Source of the DNA: Methanobacteriota archaeon | Lineage (GTDB): Archaea > Thermoplasmatota > Thermoplasmata > UBA10834 | DNA: 55,290 nucleotides | Reading direction: 5' to 3' | Assembly: GCA_020347565.1 (NCBI GenBank) | Contig: CP070732.1 | Span: forward strand, 1,096,433 to 1,151,722 | Shown: positions 26,611 to 35,148 of the stretch, piece after piece | Position numbering within the stretch: the stretch's first letter is position 1 | Layout of the letters: each line of letters begins with the position of its first letter | The notes under the pieces: generated by a model | Told to the model about the DNA's origin: nothing | The model's database searches: none | What the model saw: only the letters and a program-made list of their open reading frames with translations | Program-made: the position numbers and the translations under genes

Positions 26611-26964
26611 ATGGCTGAAGACCCTCCGCCAGTGTTCGTCCTGGCATGCGTGTCCTGCGGCAAGACGGTCTCAGGGAACGAGATCAAGTGTCCCAGATGC
26701 GGAGCGCTATTCGACGACCGGGAGTTCGAGTGCCCTTTCTGCGGCGAACACACGACCTCGGACGATTCCAGATGCAAGGCCTGCAGCACGGAGTTCGAGG
26801 TCTTCGCCGAGGAGGTGGCGGAGACCGCCACCGTGAGGTTAGACGGATTGGACAGCCAGGCCAAGGCGGATGAAGGCCCCAACCTCGAGTGCCCGGCATG
26901 CGGCAGGACCGTCGGCGAAGCGGAGAGGAAGTGTCCTCACTGCGGCGCGATGTTCTCAGAATGA
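26611..26964 (+). CDS. Zinc-ribbon protein, 117 residues
   Basis: ATG 26611 is chosen because the upstream residues of the longer frame do not fit and a TATA-like ATTAAATACT lies at 26581-26590, giving a leaderless or nearly leaderless message. Three ribbons are visible: CVSC/CPRC (residues ~14-32), CPFC/CKAC (~44-63) and CPAC/CPHC near the C-terminus. The middle is acidic. The ribbon sequences (GNEIKCPRCGALFDDREFECPFC-like) resemble those of the preceding gene, so the two are probably paralogues. Confidence 0.8.
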   Translation: MAEDPPPVFVLACVSCGKTVSGNEIKCPRCGALFDDREFECPFCGEHTTSDDSRCKACSTEFEVFAEEVAETATVRLDGLDSQAKADEGPNLECPACGRTVGEAERKCPHCGAMFSE

Positions 26965-26979
26965 CGGAGCGCGGCGGTG

Positions 26980-27051
26980 GGCCGGGACCGGGAATCGAAC
27001 CCGGGTCAAGGGATCCACAGTCCCCAAGGATACCATTACCCCACCCCGGCC
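26980..27051 (-). tRNA. tRNA-His (anticodon GTG)
   Basis: On the minus strand a full cloverleaf folds: acceptor GCCGGGG with TCCCGGC, D-arm GGGTAATGGTATCC, anticodon arm GGGGA-CTGTGGA-TCCCT with anticodon GTG, and T-arm CCGGG-TTCGATT-CCCGG. The base before position 1 is G and the discriminator base is C73, the G-1:C73 pair specific to tRNA-His, so G-1 is encoded. No intron and no encoded CCA. Confidence 0.96.
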
Positions 27052-27076
27052 GCTTCTGTCCTCCATTGTCTATCCC

Positions 27077-27084
27077 TAAATAAA
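27077..27084 (-). promoter_or_regulatory. TATA box of tRNA-His
   Basis: TTTATTTA on the minus strand is centred about 29 nt upstream of the tRNA 5' end at 27051, the usual archaeal distance. Confidence 0.6.
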
Positions 27085-27192
27085 CCTTGTCGCGCCCCCA
27101 AAGGCGCCCAGCAGGTACCGCATCCGTCCCTGCGGCACTTTCGCGAACCTCTCACGCATAGACAGTTCCTGCCTCGCGCTCTCAGGAGCCTC

Positions 27193-27342
27193 ATGGAGTT
27201 CCCGTCGCGTGGCCGGATCGATAGACCGCGTCAAGCCCCGGGCCCGCGCTGCAGGGAGTGCGGCGGACCCCTCGCGAGTCTCTCAGGATGCATGATATGT
27301 ATCGTCTGCGGTGCGTCGCCGTGCGAGGTCTGCAGAGCGTGA
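27193..27342 (+). CDS. Small zinc-ribbon protein, 49 residues
   Basis: A short ORF with ATG 27193 preceded by CAGGAG. The product MEFPSRGRIDRPRQAPG continues with CRECGG, SGCMICIVCG and CEVC: seven cysteines in a pattern close to the zinc tail at the end of the NrdJ protein in this window (CPECPECG, EGCVVCRVCG, SRC). It may be a free-standing relative of that tail. The family is known only by analogy and function is unknown. Confidence 0.5.
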   Translation: MEFPSRGRIDRPRQAPGPRCRECGGPLASLSGCMICIVCGASPCEVCRA

Positions 27343-27424
27343 CCTCCGCCCCTATGCGGAGCGCCCCAGGGAACGTTCAAAAGCCTTAAGACCGAGTGTT
27401 CGGTTCACGAATGCGGTGATTTAG

Positions 27425-28339
27425 CTGAAAAGGGACATCCTATCCGTCCTTGATATGAAGGACGATCTTGAGAAGATCATCGCGAAGGCCTTGAAGGCCA
27501 AGACCGAACCTCCCAGGGGGAGGCGCCCCGAACCGCTCAAGCGGAAGGTTCTCGCCATGATCTTTGAGAAGCCGAGTCTTAGGACGAGGGTCTCGTTCGA
27601 GGTCGCTGCTGCGCAGCTGGGCGGCTCAGCCATCTACATCGGACCAGACGAGGTCCAGATGGGGAAGAGGGAGAGCGTCGCCGACGTCGCCAAGGTCCTG
27701 AGCGGATATGCCGATGTGATCATGTACAGGGCGTTCAGCAACGAGGTCATGCACGAGCTGGCTAAGCATGCAGCCGTGCCAGTGGTAAACGGCCTGGACG
27801 ACCTCGAACATCCGTGTCAATGCGCGGCCGACCTCATGACCGTGATGGAGAGGAAGCAGAAGCTGAAGGGCCTGCAGCTGGCCTACGTGGGCGACGGCAA
27901 CAACGTCTGCAACTCGCTTCTGCTCGGATGCGCTGTCGTGGGGATGAACATGCGGGCCGCGACGCCGAAGTCTCACGCGCCCAACGCGGATATCCTGTCG
28001 AACGCGCGGTCCATCGCCGAGGAGAACGGCTGCGTCGTAGAGGCGATGTCGAACCCGTTCGACGCCGTCGAGGGCGCCGATGTGATATACACCGATACAT
28101 GGGTGTCGATGGGTCAGGAGGAGGAGCGCGAGGAGCGAGAGAGCATGTTCCTGCCTTACCAGGTCAACGCCAAGCTCGTCGAGCGCGCAGGCAAGGATTG
28201 GATGTTCCTCCACTGCCTTCCGGCCCATCGAGGTCTCGAGGTGTCCGAGGAGGTAATAGACGGACCCCAAAGCCTCGTCTTCACGCAGGCCGAGAACAGA
28301 CTGCACGTGCAGAAGGCGATCCTGGCCGCCGTTGTCTAG
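27425..28339 (+). CDS. argF: Ornithine carbamoyltransferase
   Basis: 304 residues if started at CTG 27425, 294 from ATG 27455. It makes citrulline from ornithine and carbamoyl phosphate. Carbamoyl-phosphate motifs FEKPSLRTRVSFEVA and EHPCQCAADLMT, and the ornithine-binding FLHCLPAHRG, are intact. The family N-terminus (KRDILSVLDMKDDLEKII) begins upstream of the first ATG. A TAG immediately precedes CTG 27425 and a GGTGAT ribosome-binding site lies 5 nt before it, so CTG is the probable initiator. No other arg gene is adjacent. Confidence 0.93.
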   Translation: MKRDILSVLDMKDDLEKIIAKALKAKTEPPRGRRPEPLKRKVLAMIFEKPSLRTRVSFEVAAAQLGGSAIYIGPDEVQMGKRESVADVAKVLSGYADVIMYRAFSNEVMHELAKHAAVPVVNGLDDLEHPCQCAADLMTVMERKQKLKGLQLAYVGDGNNVCNSLLLGCAVVGMNMRAATPKSHAPNADILSNARSIAEENGCVVEAMSNPFDAVEGADVIYTDTWVSMGQEEEREERESMFLPYQVNAKLVERAGKDWMFLHCLPAHRGLEVSEEVIDGPQSLVFTQAENRLHVQKAILAAVV

Positions 28340-29808
28340 CCTCCCAGCTGGGCGCCCACGAGTTCGTCGAGGAGCCTGAGGAACTCGTCCTTCTGCGATG
28401 AGGGTATGGTGGCCCCCGCCGCTATGTTGTGCCCTCCCCCGGCGCCCCCCACAGTTTCGCCGATCCTGCGCATGGCCGCCGAGAGGTCCAAGCCCATCGC
28501 GACGAGCTCCTGGGTGCCCCTGGCAGACACCTTCTTCAGCGGTTCTGCGCCCGATTCCGTGGCGTCGGCGAATGCGACCATGGGCGCGCTTCTGTCCGCT
28601 CCGCTGCTGCCCAGGAGCATGCCCGCGATGGTTCCAACGATTGTCTCCGCGATCTCGTCGCCGGCGTCGAAGTACTGGATGTGTTGCATGCGTGTTATGC
28701 CCTTGCTCTTCGCGAGCTCGAGGGCCTGGCTGAGCGCTGACCGGTGGTCTCTCAGCAGTGAGTAGCCTTCCTCGAGGGCGTCGCCCCTGTCACCTGCGCA
28801 TATCCTCAGGCCCACCTCGGCCCTTCCGTGCCTTCCGCATGCGTTCAACAGCGTCGCATACTCCTTGACATCGCGGACGGGCGACCCGGGCTTCTCGGTT
28901 GGAAGGGAGTATGTCTCCCCGGTAAGCCTCGCCGCCCTCTCGTCGCCCCGGGGGCCCGCGAGCAGCAGATTCCTCAGCGCAGATGTCACGGTCTCCCTCT
29001 CGTCGTCCGTCATCGTCGACCATGTGCGCCATGCATCGCCGTCCTTGAGTTCCACACCGAGGCCCAGCAGGAAGCTGATGGCCTCCTGCTCCCTTCCGGT
29101 AATGCGCGGGATGAACGGGTCGCTGGAGTACTCCAGCATCTTGAAGACGGGCCTGGTCTCGCGTCCGAAGTACCTTATGTCTTCCTTGGCGTCGACGAGG
29201 CCCATGTCTACGGCGAGGGCCAGTACGTCCCTGTTGAGCCCCTCGAGCCTGCGAGTCTTCTGGTCCTGGAGGTCGCCCACGCTTCCGAGGATGGCAAGAT
29301 GCGAGAGGTCGGCGTTCTCCTCGTCGACCGCGACGGCCACGAGCAGGGTGGCGCCCGCCCCGCTGAGCTCGTCCGCCCCCGAGCGCCCTTGCAGGTGCGG
29401 GTTGACGTGATGCGGGCGGGAGAAGTCGGACAACAGCGCCTGCCCGTCGCTTCTCCTGTCGCCGCTTCTCGTGTCCGGAACGTGATGGTCCGTCACCACA
29501 GCATGGATCGGCCCGAGCTTCGAGATGGAGCCGCTCCCAAGATCGGTGAACCACACCAGGTCGGCGCCTGCGGCGCCGAGCGAGCCTATCGCGCCGTCGT
29601 CCAACTTCTTGAAGAATCTCACGTCGTGAGGCTTTCCCATCCTCTCGAGCGTGACCTTCGCTATCGCCGCCGCTGCGATGCCATCCGCGTCGATGTGGGT
29701 CGCCACAAGCACCCGTGACGCCGCCCGGAGCGCGTTCGCGGATTCGACGGCTGACGCGAGGAGGCCGTCGGGGAGCGAATCGAGGAACTTCCGCAGGTGC
29801 TCTCTCAT
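28336..29808 (-). CDS. DHH/DHHA1 phosphoesterase, archaeal RecJ-like nuclease
   Basis: 490 residues from ATG 29808, which follows GAGGTGG. Motifs: VATHIDADGIAAAAI, FTDLGSG, VVTDHHVPD and the C-terminal DHHA1 GGAGGGHNIAAGATI. Archaeal RecJ-like proteins are single-strand 5'-3' or 3'-5' exonucleases, some associated with the GINS/CMG replisome (GAN). The frame is open upstream to 29874 but without a ribosome-binding site. It is convergent with argF, with a 4-base overlap. Confidence 0.88.
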   Translation of the reverse strand: MREHLRKFLDSLPDGLLASAVESANALRAASRVLVATHIDADGIAAAAIAKVTLERMGKPHDVRFFKKLDDGAIGSLGAAGADLVWFTDLGSGSISKLGPIHAVVTDHHVPDTRSGDRRSDGQALLSDFSRPHHVNPHLQGRSGADELSGAGATLLVAVAVDEENADLSHLAILGSVGDLQDQKTRRLEGLNRDVLALAVDMGLVDAKEDIRYFGRETRPVFKMLEYSSDPFIPRITGREQEAISFLLGLGVELKDGDAWRTWSTMTDDERETVTSALRNLLLAGPRGDERAARLTGETYSLPTEKPGSPVRDVKEYATLLNACGRHGRAEVGLRICAGDRGDALEEGYSLLRDHRSALSQALELAKSKGITRMQHIQYFDAGDEIAETIVGTIAGMLLGSSGADRSAPMVAFADATESGAEPLKKVSARGTQELVAMGLDLSAAMRRIGETVGGAGGGHNIAAGATIPSSQKDEFLRLLDELVGAQLGG

Positions 29809-29983
29809 ATCTTGGCCACCTCGTCCGTTATTGCAGTAGGGGCCATCAGTGTTTCGGCGTACGGTGTCCTGCATCGCCTCGCGCGGCGGTACAATGCGGG
29901 AGTGGCGGAGGCGGCAGCTCCCAGCGACGCAGACGGAATCGTTTCCATCCCGTCGACCTGTACCCTATCTCAGGCCACCAGGG

Positions 29984-30754
29984 TCACCTCGTGACTGTGT
30001 ACGCGCCCATGAGCTTGGACTTCATCTCTGCGCATGCTCTGTCAGCGATGACCCTGAGATTCTCGCAGTCCTCGGAGTTGTATTCCTTAAGCGCCTTGAG
30101 GGAGTTCCACGAACCCTTCTTCTCCCATAACCTCCACAGGTAGACGGCATCCTGCCCGGTCAGGTACTGTACTCGCAAGTCCCTTTCGATGCCCATGTCT
30201 CTCTCGATAGCCTTCAGCCCCCCCGTCATCCCGAGCCTGCGAAGCAGATGCTTCAGGTCGAGGTGGGGCACTCTGGGTACGGCTCCTGGAAACCGCGCAT
30301 CCAGTATCGGAAGGTCGAAGCTCGCGCCGTTGAATGTCACGATGATGCCCGCGCGCTCGAGCACAGCCTCAAGGTGCTCGCCCGTGAGACCCTGGCCTCT
30401 GACGAGCGTGTGCGTTCGCCGACCGTCATGCATCCCTACCACGGTTACGAGAGACCTCCTCGATATGCCTGTGGTCTCTATATCGAGGAAGATCGCGCGG
30501 TCTCTGAAGTCGTCGTAGCACCTCCAGTGGTCTCTCTGCCGAAGCAGCGAGGAGAAGTGCGTCGCGTCGCCTTCTCGCAGCCTGTCCTTAGCGTCGTTCA
30601 GGCGCGAGTTAGCCTTAGCCTTTCGGGCGACCGATATCCCAGGTACATGGTCAGCGTCGATGAAGTCGTCCCATGACTTGACCCCGTTGCACCAAAGCCA
30701 TCGCTCCCTGGCGACGCCGATACCTTCGAGGAATATGAACGAGTTCGACAGCAT
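29984..30754 (-). CDS. RNase H-fold exonuclease, YprB-like
   Basis: 256 residues from ATG 30754 (MLSNSFIFLEGIG). The 3'-5' exonuclease core is ExoI AIFLDIETTGI, ExoII IIVTFNGASFDLPIL, and ExoIII LKEYNSEDCENLRV, giving the DEDD residues. The N-terminal ~95 residues contain LEGIGVARERWLWCNGVKSW, a helix-hairpin-like segment common in this family. It matches the YprB/RNase_H_2 group. It lies 175 nt upstream of the RecJ-like gene on the same strand, so a joint DNA-processing operon is possible. Confidence 0.85.
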   Translation of the reverse strand: MLSNSFIFLEGIGVARERWLWCNGVKSWDDFIDADHVPGISVARKAKANSRLNDAKDRLREGDATHFSSLLRQRDHWRCYDDFRDRAIFLDIETTGISRRSLVTVVGMHDGRRTHTLVRGQGLTGEHLEAVLERAGIIVTFNGASFDLPILDARFPGAVPRVPHLDLKHLLRRLGMTGGLKAIERDMGIERDLRVQYLTGQDAVYLWRLWEKKGSWNSLKALKEYNSEDCENLRVIADRACAEMKSKLMGAYTVTR

Positions 30755-30852
30755 CTCAGCACCACGGTACTCGCCTCGCACCCTTATCTCGTTTCTGCAG
30801 GAGAGAGAAAGTACTAGAAAGAGTTGTAACCCGGCACGCACATGGTCGCTCC

Positions 30853-31605
30853 GTGATGACGGTAGCAACCCCGATATCAGATGGCCTGGAGATATGCGCC
30901 GGCGGGGCCGCGATGCTGACGGACACGAATACGATGGTCGTTGCCGACCTTCACCTCGGCTGCGAAGCGGCCCTCGAATACAAAGGGCTTAGCATACCAC
31001 GCGTCCAGACCAGGAAGATATCGGCTTACCTGGAGGAGGCGGTTTCCTCATATTCTCCCGAAGAGCTCGTTGTAGCTGGCGACCTCAAGCATAACTTCTC
31101 GAGGAATCTGGTCCAGGTTTGGAAGGATGTCGCGGAGTTCGTGAAAACCGTTGTGGGCCGGGTGAGCCTCAGTGTCGTTCGGGGAAACCACGACAACTAC
31201 CTAGGGGCCATCCTTGCCGAACACGGCCTTCGCATGACGGATGAGCTTCGGAGGGGCAGGTTCGTCATCGGGCACGGGCACCGAGCCATGTGCAGGCGAG
31301 AGCGCGTGCTCATGGGACACATACATCCGTCGATAACCCTCCGAGAAGCCACGGGGGCTCGCCTGAAGAGCGGCTGTTTCCTGTACCGCCGAGACAGAGA
31401 GGTCCTTGTGCTGCCAGCTCTGAGCCTCGTGTCCCCCGGGGTAGATGTCATCGGGTCCACCTGCGCCGACAGAATGTCCCCTATGCTGTCAGACTCCGGG
31501 CTGGCGGACTTCGAGCCATTGGTCGTCTCCAAGGAAGGTGTCCTGAGGTTCCCGAAGGTCAGGGCGTTAAGAGAGAGCGTCTCAGGCGGCGTGGACTCCG
31601 AATAG
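30853..31605 (+). CDS. Metallophosphoesterase, archaeal SbcD-like small type
   Basis: 250 residues. The calcineurin-like metal sites are intact: MVVADLHLGCE, VVAGDLKHNF, VVRGNHDNYLG, FVIGHGHR and LMGHIHPSI. It matches the archaeal single-domain family of putative ICC-like phosphoesterases. In bacteria a related gene (ligase-associated) acts with DNA ligase and helicase genes, which are absent here. The start is GTG 30853 or the ATG directly after it. It is divergent from the YprB-like gene. Confidence 0.88.
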   Translation: MMTVATPISDGLEICAGGAAMLTDTNTMVVADLHLGCEAALEYKGLSIPRVQTRKISAYLEEAVSSYSPEELVVAGDLKHNFSRNLVQVWKDVAEFVKTVVGRVSLSVVRGNHDNYLGAILAEHGLRMTDELRRGRFVIGHGHRAMCRRERVLMGHIHPSITLREATGARLKSGCFLYRRDREVLVLPALSLVSPGVDVIGSTCADRMSPMLSDSGLADFEPLVVSKEGVLRFPKVRALRESVSGGVDSE

Positions 31606-31693
31606 GCCGTCGTCGGCACGAGCCTGCGATGGGCGCGCCCGTTTGGAGCTCCTGACGTCGCGCTTCCCAACGCCAAGCGCAATCCGAAAAGAC

Positions 31694-31704
31694 TTATGTA
31701 TATA
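31694..31704 (+). promoter_or_regulatory. TATA box of the HEAT-like/anticodon-domain gene
   Basis: TTATGTATATA is centred about 28 nt before GTG 31727, which places the start codon at or next to the transcription start. Confidence 0.55.
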
Positions 31705-31726
31705 CAGCATCATCCCAGGACATCGG

Positions 31727-32893
31727 GTGTGGAGTGTGGCCAAGGGCGCCTACGTCAGCGACGTCGATATCGAGCTTTCAAAGGACCTGGAGAGCCTGAG
31801 GATCGATAGGCACATCGTGGAAGACCTGTCGTCCGTTATGCCTGGTCGAAGACGGAAGATGATCGACAGGATCGAGGAGCACGCGCGCAAGAACATGCTC
31901 TCCGTCGTTCCGCTTCTGGTCAGATACTACAACCACGACAACCCGAAGGTGAGGTCCAAGGTGCGATCAAGCCTGGCGCGGCTCGCGGGCTCGGAAGACG
32001 GCGAACAGGCGTTGATCGAGTGCATGTTCAGCAGGAACCCCAGGATAGCCAACACGGCCGCGACGATCCTCGAGGAGAAGAACTACAGCAGCATGGAGTT
32101 CCTCTCCATCTTCAGGCAGACGGAGAGCCTCGTATCGCAGGCGAGAAAGGCCGAGGTGTTCTCCCAGGACATAGAGGAGCTGGTGTCCGACTCGGTCGAG
32201 ACGTACAAGGAGGGCAGGTTTGACCAGGGGATCTCGGACATCGTGATGGCGAGGGACATCCTGGATGAGAGGCTCGAATGGCACAGCCATCTGCGGAGCT
32301 ACATCAAGGATGTGCTCAGGCTGACGCCGGTCCTGAGCAGAAGCGGCGTGCAGGTCGATTCGATACAGGATTCGATAAGGAACCTCGCATCCGCGCTGCC
32401 TGAGAGGGAGTACGCTGAAGCGCGCAACTTGCTGGAGCTGAGGCGACAGGAGACGCGCCTTTGGAAGCAGCTCTGGAGCCTCGAGGAGTACGTATCGAAG
32501 AGGGTGACGCAGAAGCCGGCTGTGGACGCCGTCCCTCTGCAAGACTCGGACCGACAGCTCATCGAATCCTTCGTAGCCATGGCCAGGAAGGTTCAGGGCC
32601 TGATACAGGACGGTGCCGCACCTGAGGCGTTGAGGACAGTGGGCGATTTCGTGAGGATCGATGTGTCGGCGAACTATCTCGCAGGCGATGGTGTGCGTCT
32701 TGGAGAAGAGGACGATGCCGCGAGGCAGACGATCTGGACTGTGGGCCTCGGCCTGCTCAAGCTGATCGCGCCCGTGATACCCAATGTCGCCGAGGAGTTC
32801 TATCAGCAGTACTACCGGGACCGCGAGGGCTCTGCGAGCATTCACTCCGTCTCATGGCCGAAGCAGGTCGCGGCACTAGACGCGGCCGCGTAG
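31727..32893 (+). CDS. HEAT-like repeats fused to a class I aaRS-type anticodon-binding domain
   Basis: 388 residues from GTG 31727; the frame is open to 31643, but the TATA box at 31694-31704 makes that impossible as a single transcript start. Residues ~35-110 are HEAT-like helical repeats (LVRYYNHDNPKVRSKVRSSL). A long helical and coiled-coil middle follows. Residues ~300-385 resemble the anticodon-binding domain of Val/Ile/Leu-tRNA synthetases (ALRTVGDFVRIDVSANYLA, LGLLKLIAPVIPNVAEEFYQ, SIHSVSWP). No catalytic HIGH or KMSKS motif is present. It may bind tRNA or ribosomes; the function is unknown. Confidence 0.72.
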   Translation: MWSVAKGAYVSDVDIELSKDLESLRIDRHIVEDLSSVMPGRRRKMIDRIEEHARKNMLSVVPLLVRYYNHDNPKVRSKVRSSLARLAGSEDGEQALIECMFSRNPRIANTAATILEEKNYSSMEFLSIFRQTESLVSQARKAEVFSQDIEELVSDSVETYKEGRFDQGISDIVMARDILDERLEWHSHLRSYIKDVLRLTPVLSRSGVQVDSIQDSIRNLASALPEREYAEARNLLELRRQETRLWKQLWSLEEYVSKRVTQKPAVDAVPLQDSDRQLIESFVAMARKVQGLIQDGAAPEALRTVGDFVRIDVSANYLAGDGVRLGEEDDAARQTIWTVGLGLLKLIAPVIPNVAEEFYQQYYRDREGSASIHSVSWPKQVAALDAAA

Positions 32894-32941
32894 CCCGTGA
32901 TGGAGCGGAGGACGCCCGGGTCGAGGCGGCGCCGGTTGTAT

Positions 32942-33733
32942 TCATCTCTTGGCCTTGTCCTGCGTCATGATTGTGCGCATGCCCTCGACGCCTATCTTTA
33001 TGCAGTCAAGGATGTTCTTCTCGAAATTCAGGACCTCTTCCGTGGGATGCCACGGAACCACATCTGACACTGTGCAGATCGCACCTGCGCGGAGGCCGAG
33101 GAGCGAGCAGAGTGTGAAGATGGTGCCGTTCTCCATCTCGATGTTCCTTATGCGCATCTTCTTCGCGTCGGAGAGTCTATGGACCATGAACGAAGGCATG
33201 TACCCCGACCCGGACATAGGGCCTATCTCGCCATCGCGCAGGACCTTGTTCTCGCTGTAGAAGCCGTCGACGGACAGACTCAGCCCTACATCGAACCTGA
33301 CGCCCGCCCTCCTGGCGTTGTGCACGAGAGCGGACACCACTTGATAGTCTGCGACCGCCGGGTATTCCGGCCACGTGTAGCTCTTGCTGGTCCCATCCGC
33401 GCGAACGGCACCTGTTGCGATCACGAAATCGCCCTTCCGAAGCCCCTCGCCTATGCCTCCGCTCGTCCCGATTCGGATGAATGTGTGAGCGCCGAGGTTC
33501 GCCAGCTCCTCGACGAGTATAGCCGTCGACGGCCCGCCTATGCCTGTCGATGCCACCGTGACACGAGTCCCTTCAAGCGTGCCGTTGTGCACGGTGAACT
33601 CCCTTATGCTCGCAGTCTCCTCTGTCGCGCCCAGCATCGATGATATCTTGGGGACTCTCTCAGGCTCTCCGCAAAGGAGGACGTACTCCGCCACTTGGTC
33701 TCGCTCAAGGCCGGTGATCAACTGCTTGTCCAT
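32942..33733 (-). CDS. udp: Uridine phosphorylase-type nucleoside phosphorylase
   Basis: 263 residues from ATG 33733 (MDKQLITGLERDQV). Motifs: VLLCGEPERVPKIS, VASTGIGGPSTAILVEEL, FIRIGTSGGIGEGLRKGDFV, and the C-terminal NIEMENGTIFTLCSLLGLRAGAI (substrate-binding EMENG). It splits uridine, and perhaps other nucleosides, with phosphate for salvage. The longer upstream frame is not conserved. The promoter TTAATAAA near 33776-33783 lies ~45 nt upstream and is shared with the divergent DUF123 gene. Confidence 0.9.
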   Translation of the reverse strand: MDKQLITGLERDQVAEYVLLCGEPERVPKISSMLGATEETASIREFTVHNGTLEGTRVTVASTGIGGPSTAILVEELANLGAHTFIRIGTSGGIGEGLRKGDFVIATGAVRADGTSKSYTWPEYPAVADYQVVSALVHNARRAGVRFDVGLSLSVDGFYSENKVLRDGEIGPMSGSGYMPSFMVHRLSDAKKMRIRNIEMENGTIFTLCSLLGLRAGAICTVSDVVPWHPTEEVLNFEKNILDCIKIGVEGMRTIMTQDKAKR

Positions 33734-33848
33734 TTGGCATCCCTGTCCGCGTCTCACCTTGGAATGGGATTGCCGTTTATTAATGCACTCGCAGGATCCC
33801 GATGCAGCGGCCAAAGTTGATTTCGTCGTCCGCCTATCCCGTCCCTGC

Positions 33849-34283
33849 ATGAGGGGCGCTTACTGTCTCGTACTCCTGCTTGAACGAAACCTCTCCGTGC
33901 GCGTCGGGGCGTTGGGCGCATTCACATTCCCCAGTGGCGTATACGTCTATGTCGGTTCGGCGCAGGCGGGGGTGGAGCAGCGCATTGCACGGCACCTTCG
34001 GAGAGGGAGGCACAAGAGGTGGCATATCGATTACCTGTTGGATGACGCCGAGGTCATGTCCACCATAGGCGTCGCGACTGACAGGAAGGAGGACGAATGC
34101 GAGATTGCCCAGACTCTCCTGCGTTCCGAGGGAGCAGCGGTCGTCGCCCCAGGGTTCGGGTCGTCCGATTGCCGGTGCAGGTCCCACCTGATCTTTTTCG
34201 GAGATGCCGACCGCGAGAGGGCAGTCGAGACGGTCGCGATGCAGCTCAGTCTTCTGCGTTGCGTATACCCGAAGGCCCTCTGA
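33849..34283 (+). CDS. DUF123 / GIY-YIG-like protein
   Basis: 144 residues. RGAYCLVLLLERN and SGVYVYVGSAQAGVEQRIARHL, followed by RWHIDYLL and the cysteine-bearing end GFGSSDCRCRSHLIFF, are characteristic of DUF123. In some archaea and bacteria DUF123 is fused to endonuclease III, so a DNA-repair role is plausible. The start is ATG 33849; the same frame is open upstream, past the shared promoter. Confidence 0.85.
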   Translation: MRGAYCLVLLLERNLSVRVGALGAFTFPSGVYVYVGSAQAGVEQRIARHLRRGRHKRWHIDYLLDDAEVMSTIGVATDRKEDECEIAQTLLRSEGAAVVAPGFGSSDCRCRSHLIFFGDADRERAVETVAMQLSLLRCVYPKAL

Positions 34284-34356
34284 GCCGTGTCCCAACGCAC
34301 CCGTCAGCGCTTGTCAGGGCAAGTTTTAACCGCCGCAATGGTGTTACATCGGTGAA

Positions 34357-35142
34357 ATGACGGAGGAGACGCTTGGATTCCTGATACTGATACTGGCAGG
34401 CCTGCTCGTGCTCTTGGTGTACCTCGCATACATCAGCACGATCCGGAGAGTGCTCGAGACGATAGGCCTCACTGGAGGGGAGGCCGGGACGATCATCCTG
34501 GTCACGATATTCTTCGGCTGGATATCCATTCCTCTCTTCCCTTACGGTGGCTGGTGGGTCGGCATCAGCCTCGGAGGCGCCCTCATACCGCTCCTGATAT
34601 GCGTCAAGCTCCTGTGGAGCAGGCGTGTGGGATTGGCGGAGGGCGCCATCGGCATAGTCATCGTGGCGTACGTGGCATACTTCCTCACGCGGGCAGAGGA
34701 GGGCGTGGGGATCGTCGCCGACATCGAGTGGGCTTTCGCCCCAGCCCTCGCCGCGGGCCTGTACTCCATGTCCACTTTCTGGATGGATATGAGCAGGGCG
34801 GCGCCGCTGGCCTACGTCTCCGGCGTAATGGGTACGATCGTTGGCGCGGACGTGTTCCACCTCTCAGAGATACTGTCATACGCCCCTCCGGAAGAAGGCG
34901 TCGCGATGCTCAGCATCGGAGGGGCGAACATATTCGACATGGTCTATTTGACTGGGATCGTCGCCGTCATCGTCGCCATCATAGTGTACAAGGCACGGAG
35001 ACGACAGGAGGCGTACGGCGTCGGCCCGAAGATCGATGAGGGGTTGCCGCCCTCGTTGCTGAAGGACAGGAGGAAGCGCGGGAACGGAAGTCCGCAATCG
35101 TCTCAGTGGCCCGCATGGAGCTTTCGCGACAAGAAGATATGA
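34357..35142 (+). CDS. DUF1614 membrane protein
   Basis: 261 residues with about seven membrane segments (6-28, 42-62, 68-86, 96-112, 124-140, 150-168, 196-216) and a basic cytosolic tail of ~45 residues. GGWWVGISLGGALIPLLI, GIVADIEWAFAPALAAGLYS and SIGGANIFDMVYLTGIVAV are DUF1614 hallmarks. A TATA-like AGTTTTAACC near 34322-34331 implies a very short leader. Function unknown; the glycine-rich conserved loops suggest a transporter. Confidence 0.85.
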   Translation: MTEETLGFLILILAGLLVLLVYLAYISTIRRVLETIGLTGGEAGTIILVTIFFGWISIPLFPYGGWWVGISLGGALIPLLICVKLLWSRRVGLAEGAIGIVIVAYVAYFLTRAEEGVGIVADIEWAFAPALAAGLYSMSTFWMDMSRAAPLAYVSGVMGTIVGADVFHLSEILSYAPPEEGVAMLSIGGANIFDMVYLTGIVAVIVAIIVYKARRRQEAYGVGPKIDEGLPPSLLKDRRKRGNGSPQSSQWPAWSFRDKKI

Positions 35143-35148
35143 GGAGGT

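Noticed and set aside
29805..29948. 47-codon minus ORF ending in an ATGA overlap with the RecJ-like gene, and a hydrophobic 65-codon plus ORF at 29797-29994
   Set aside because: Neither has a clear ribosome-binding site or a recognised family, and they oppose each other over the same bases. The ATGA overlap is suggestive but not enough.
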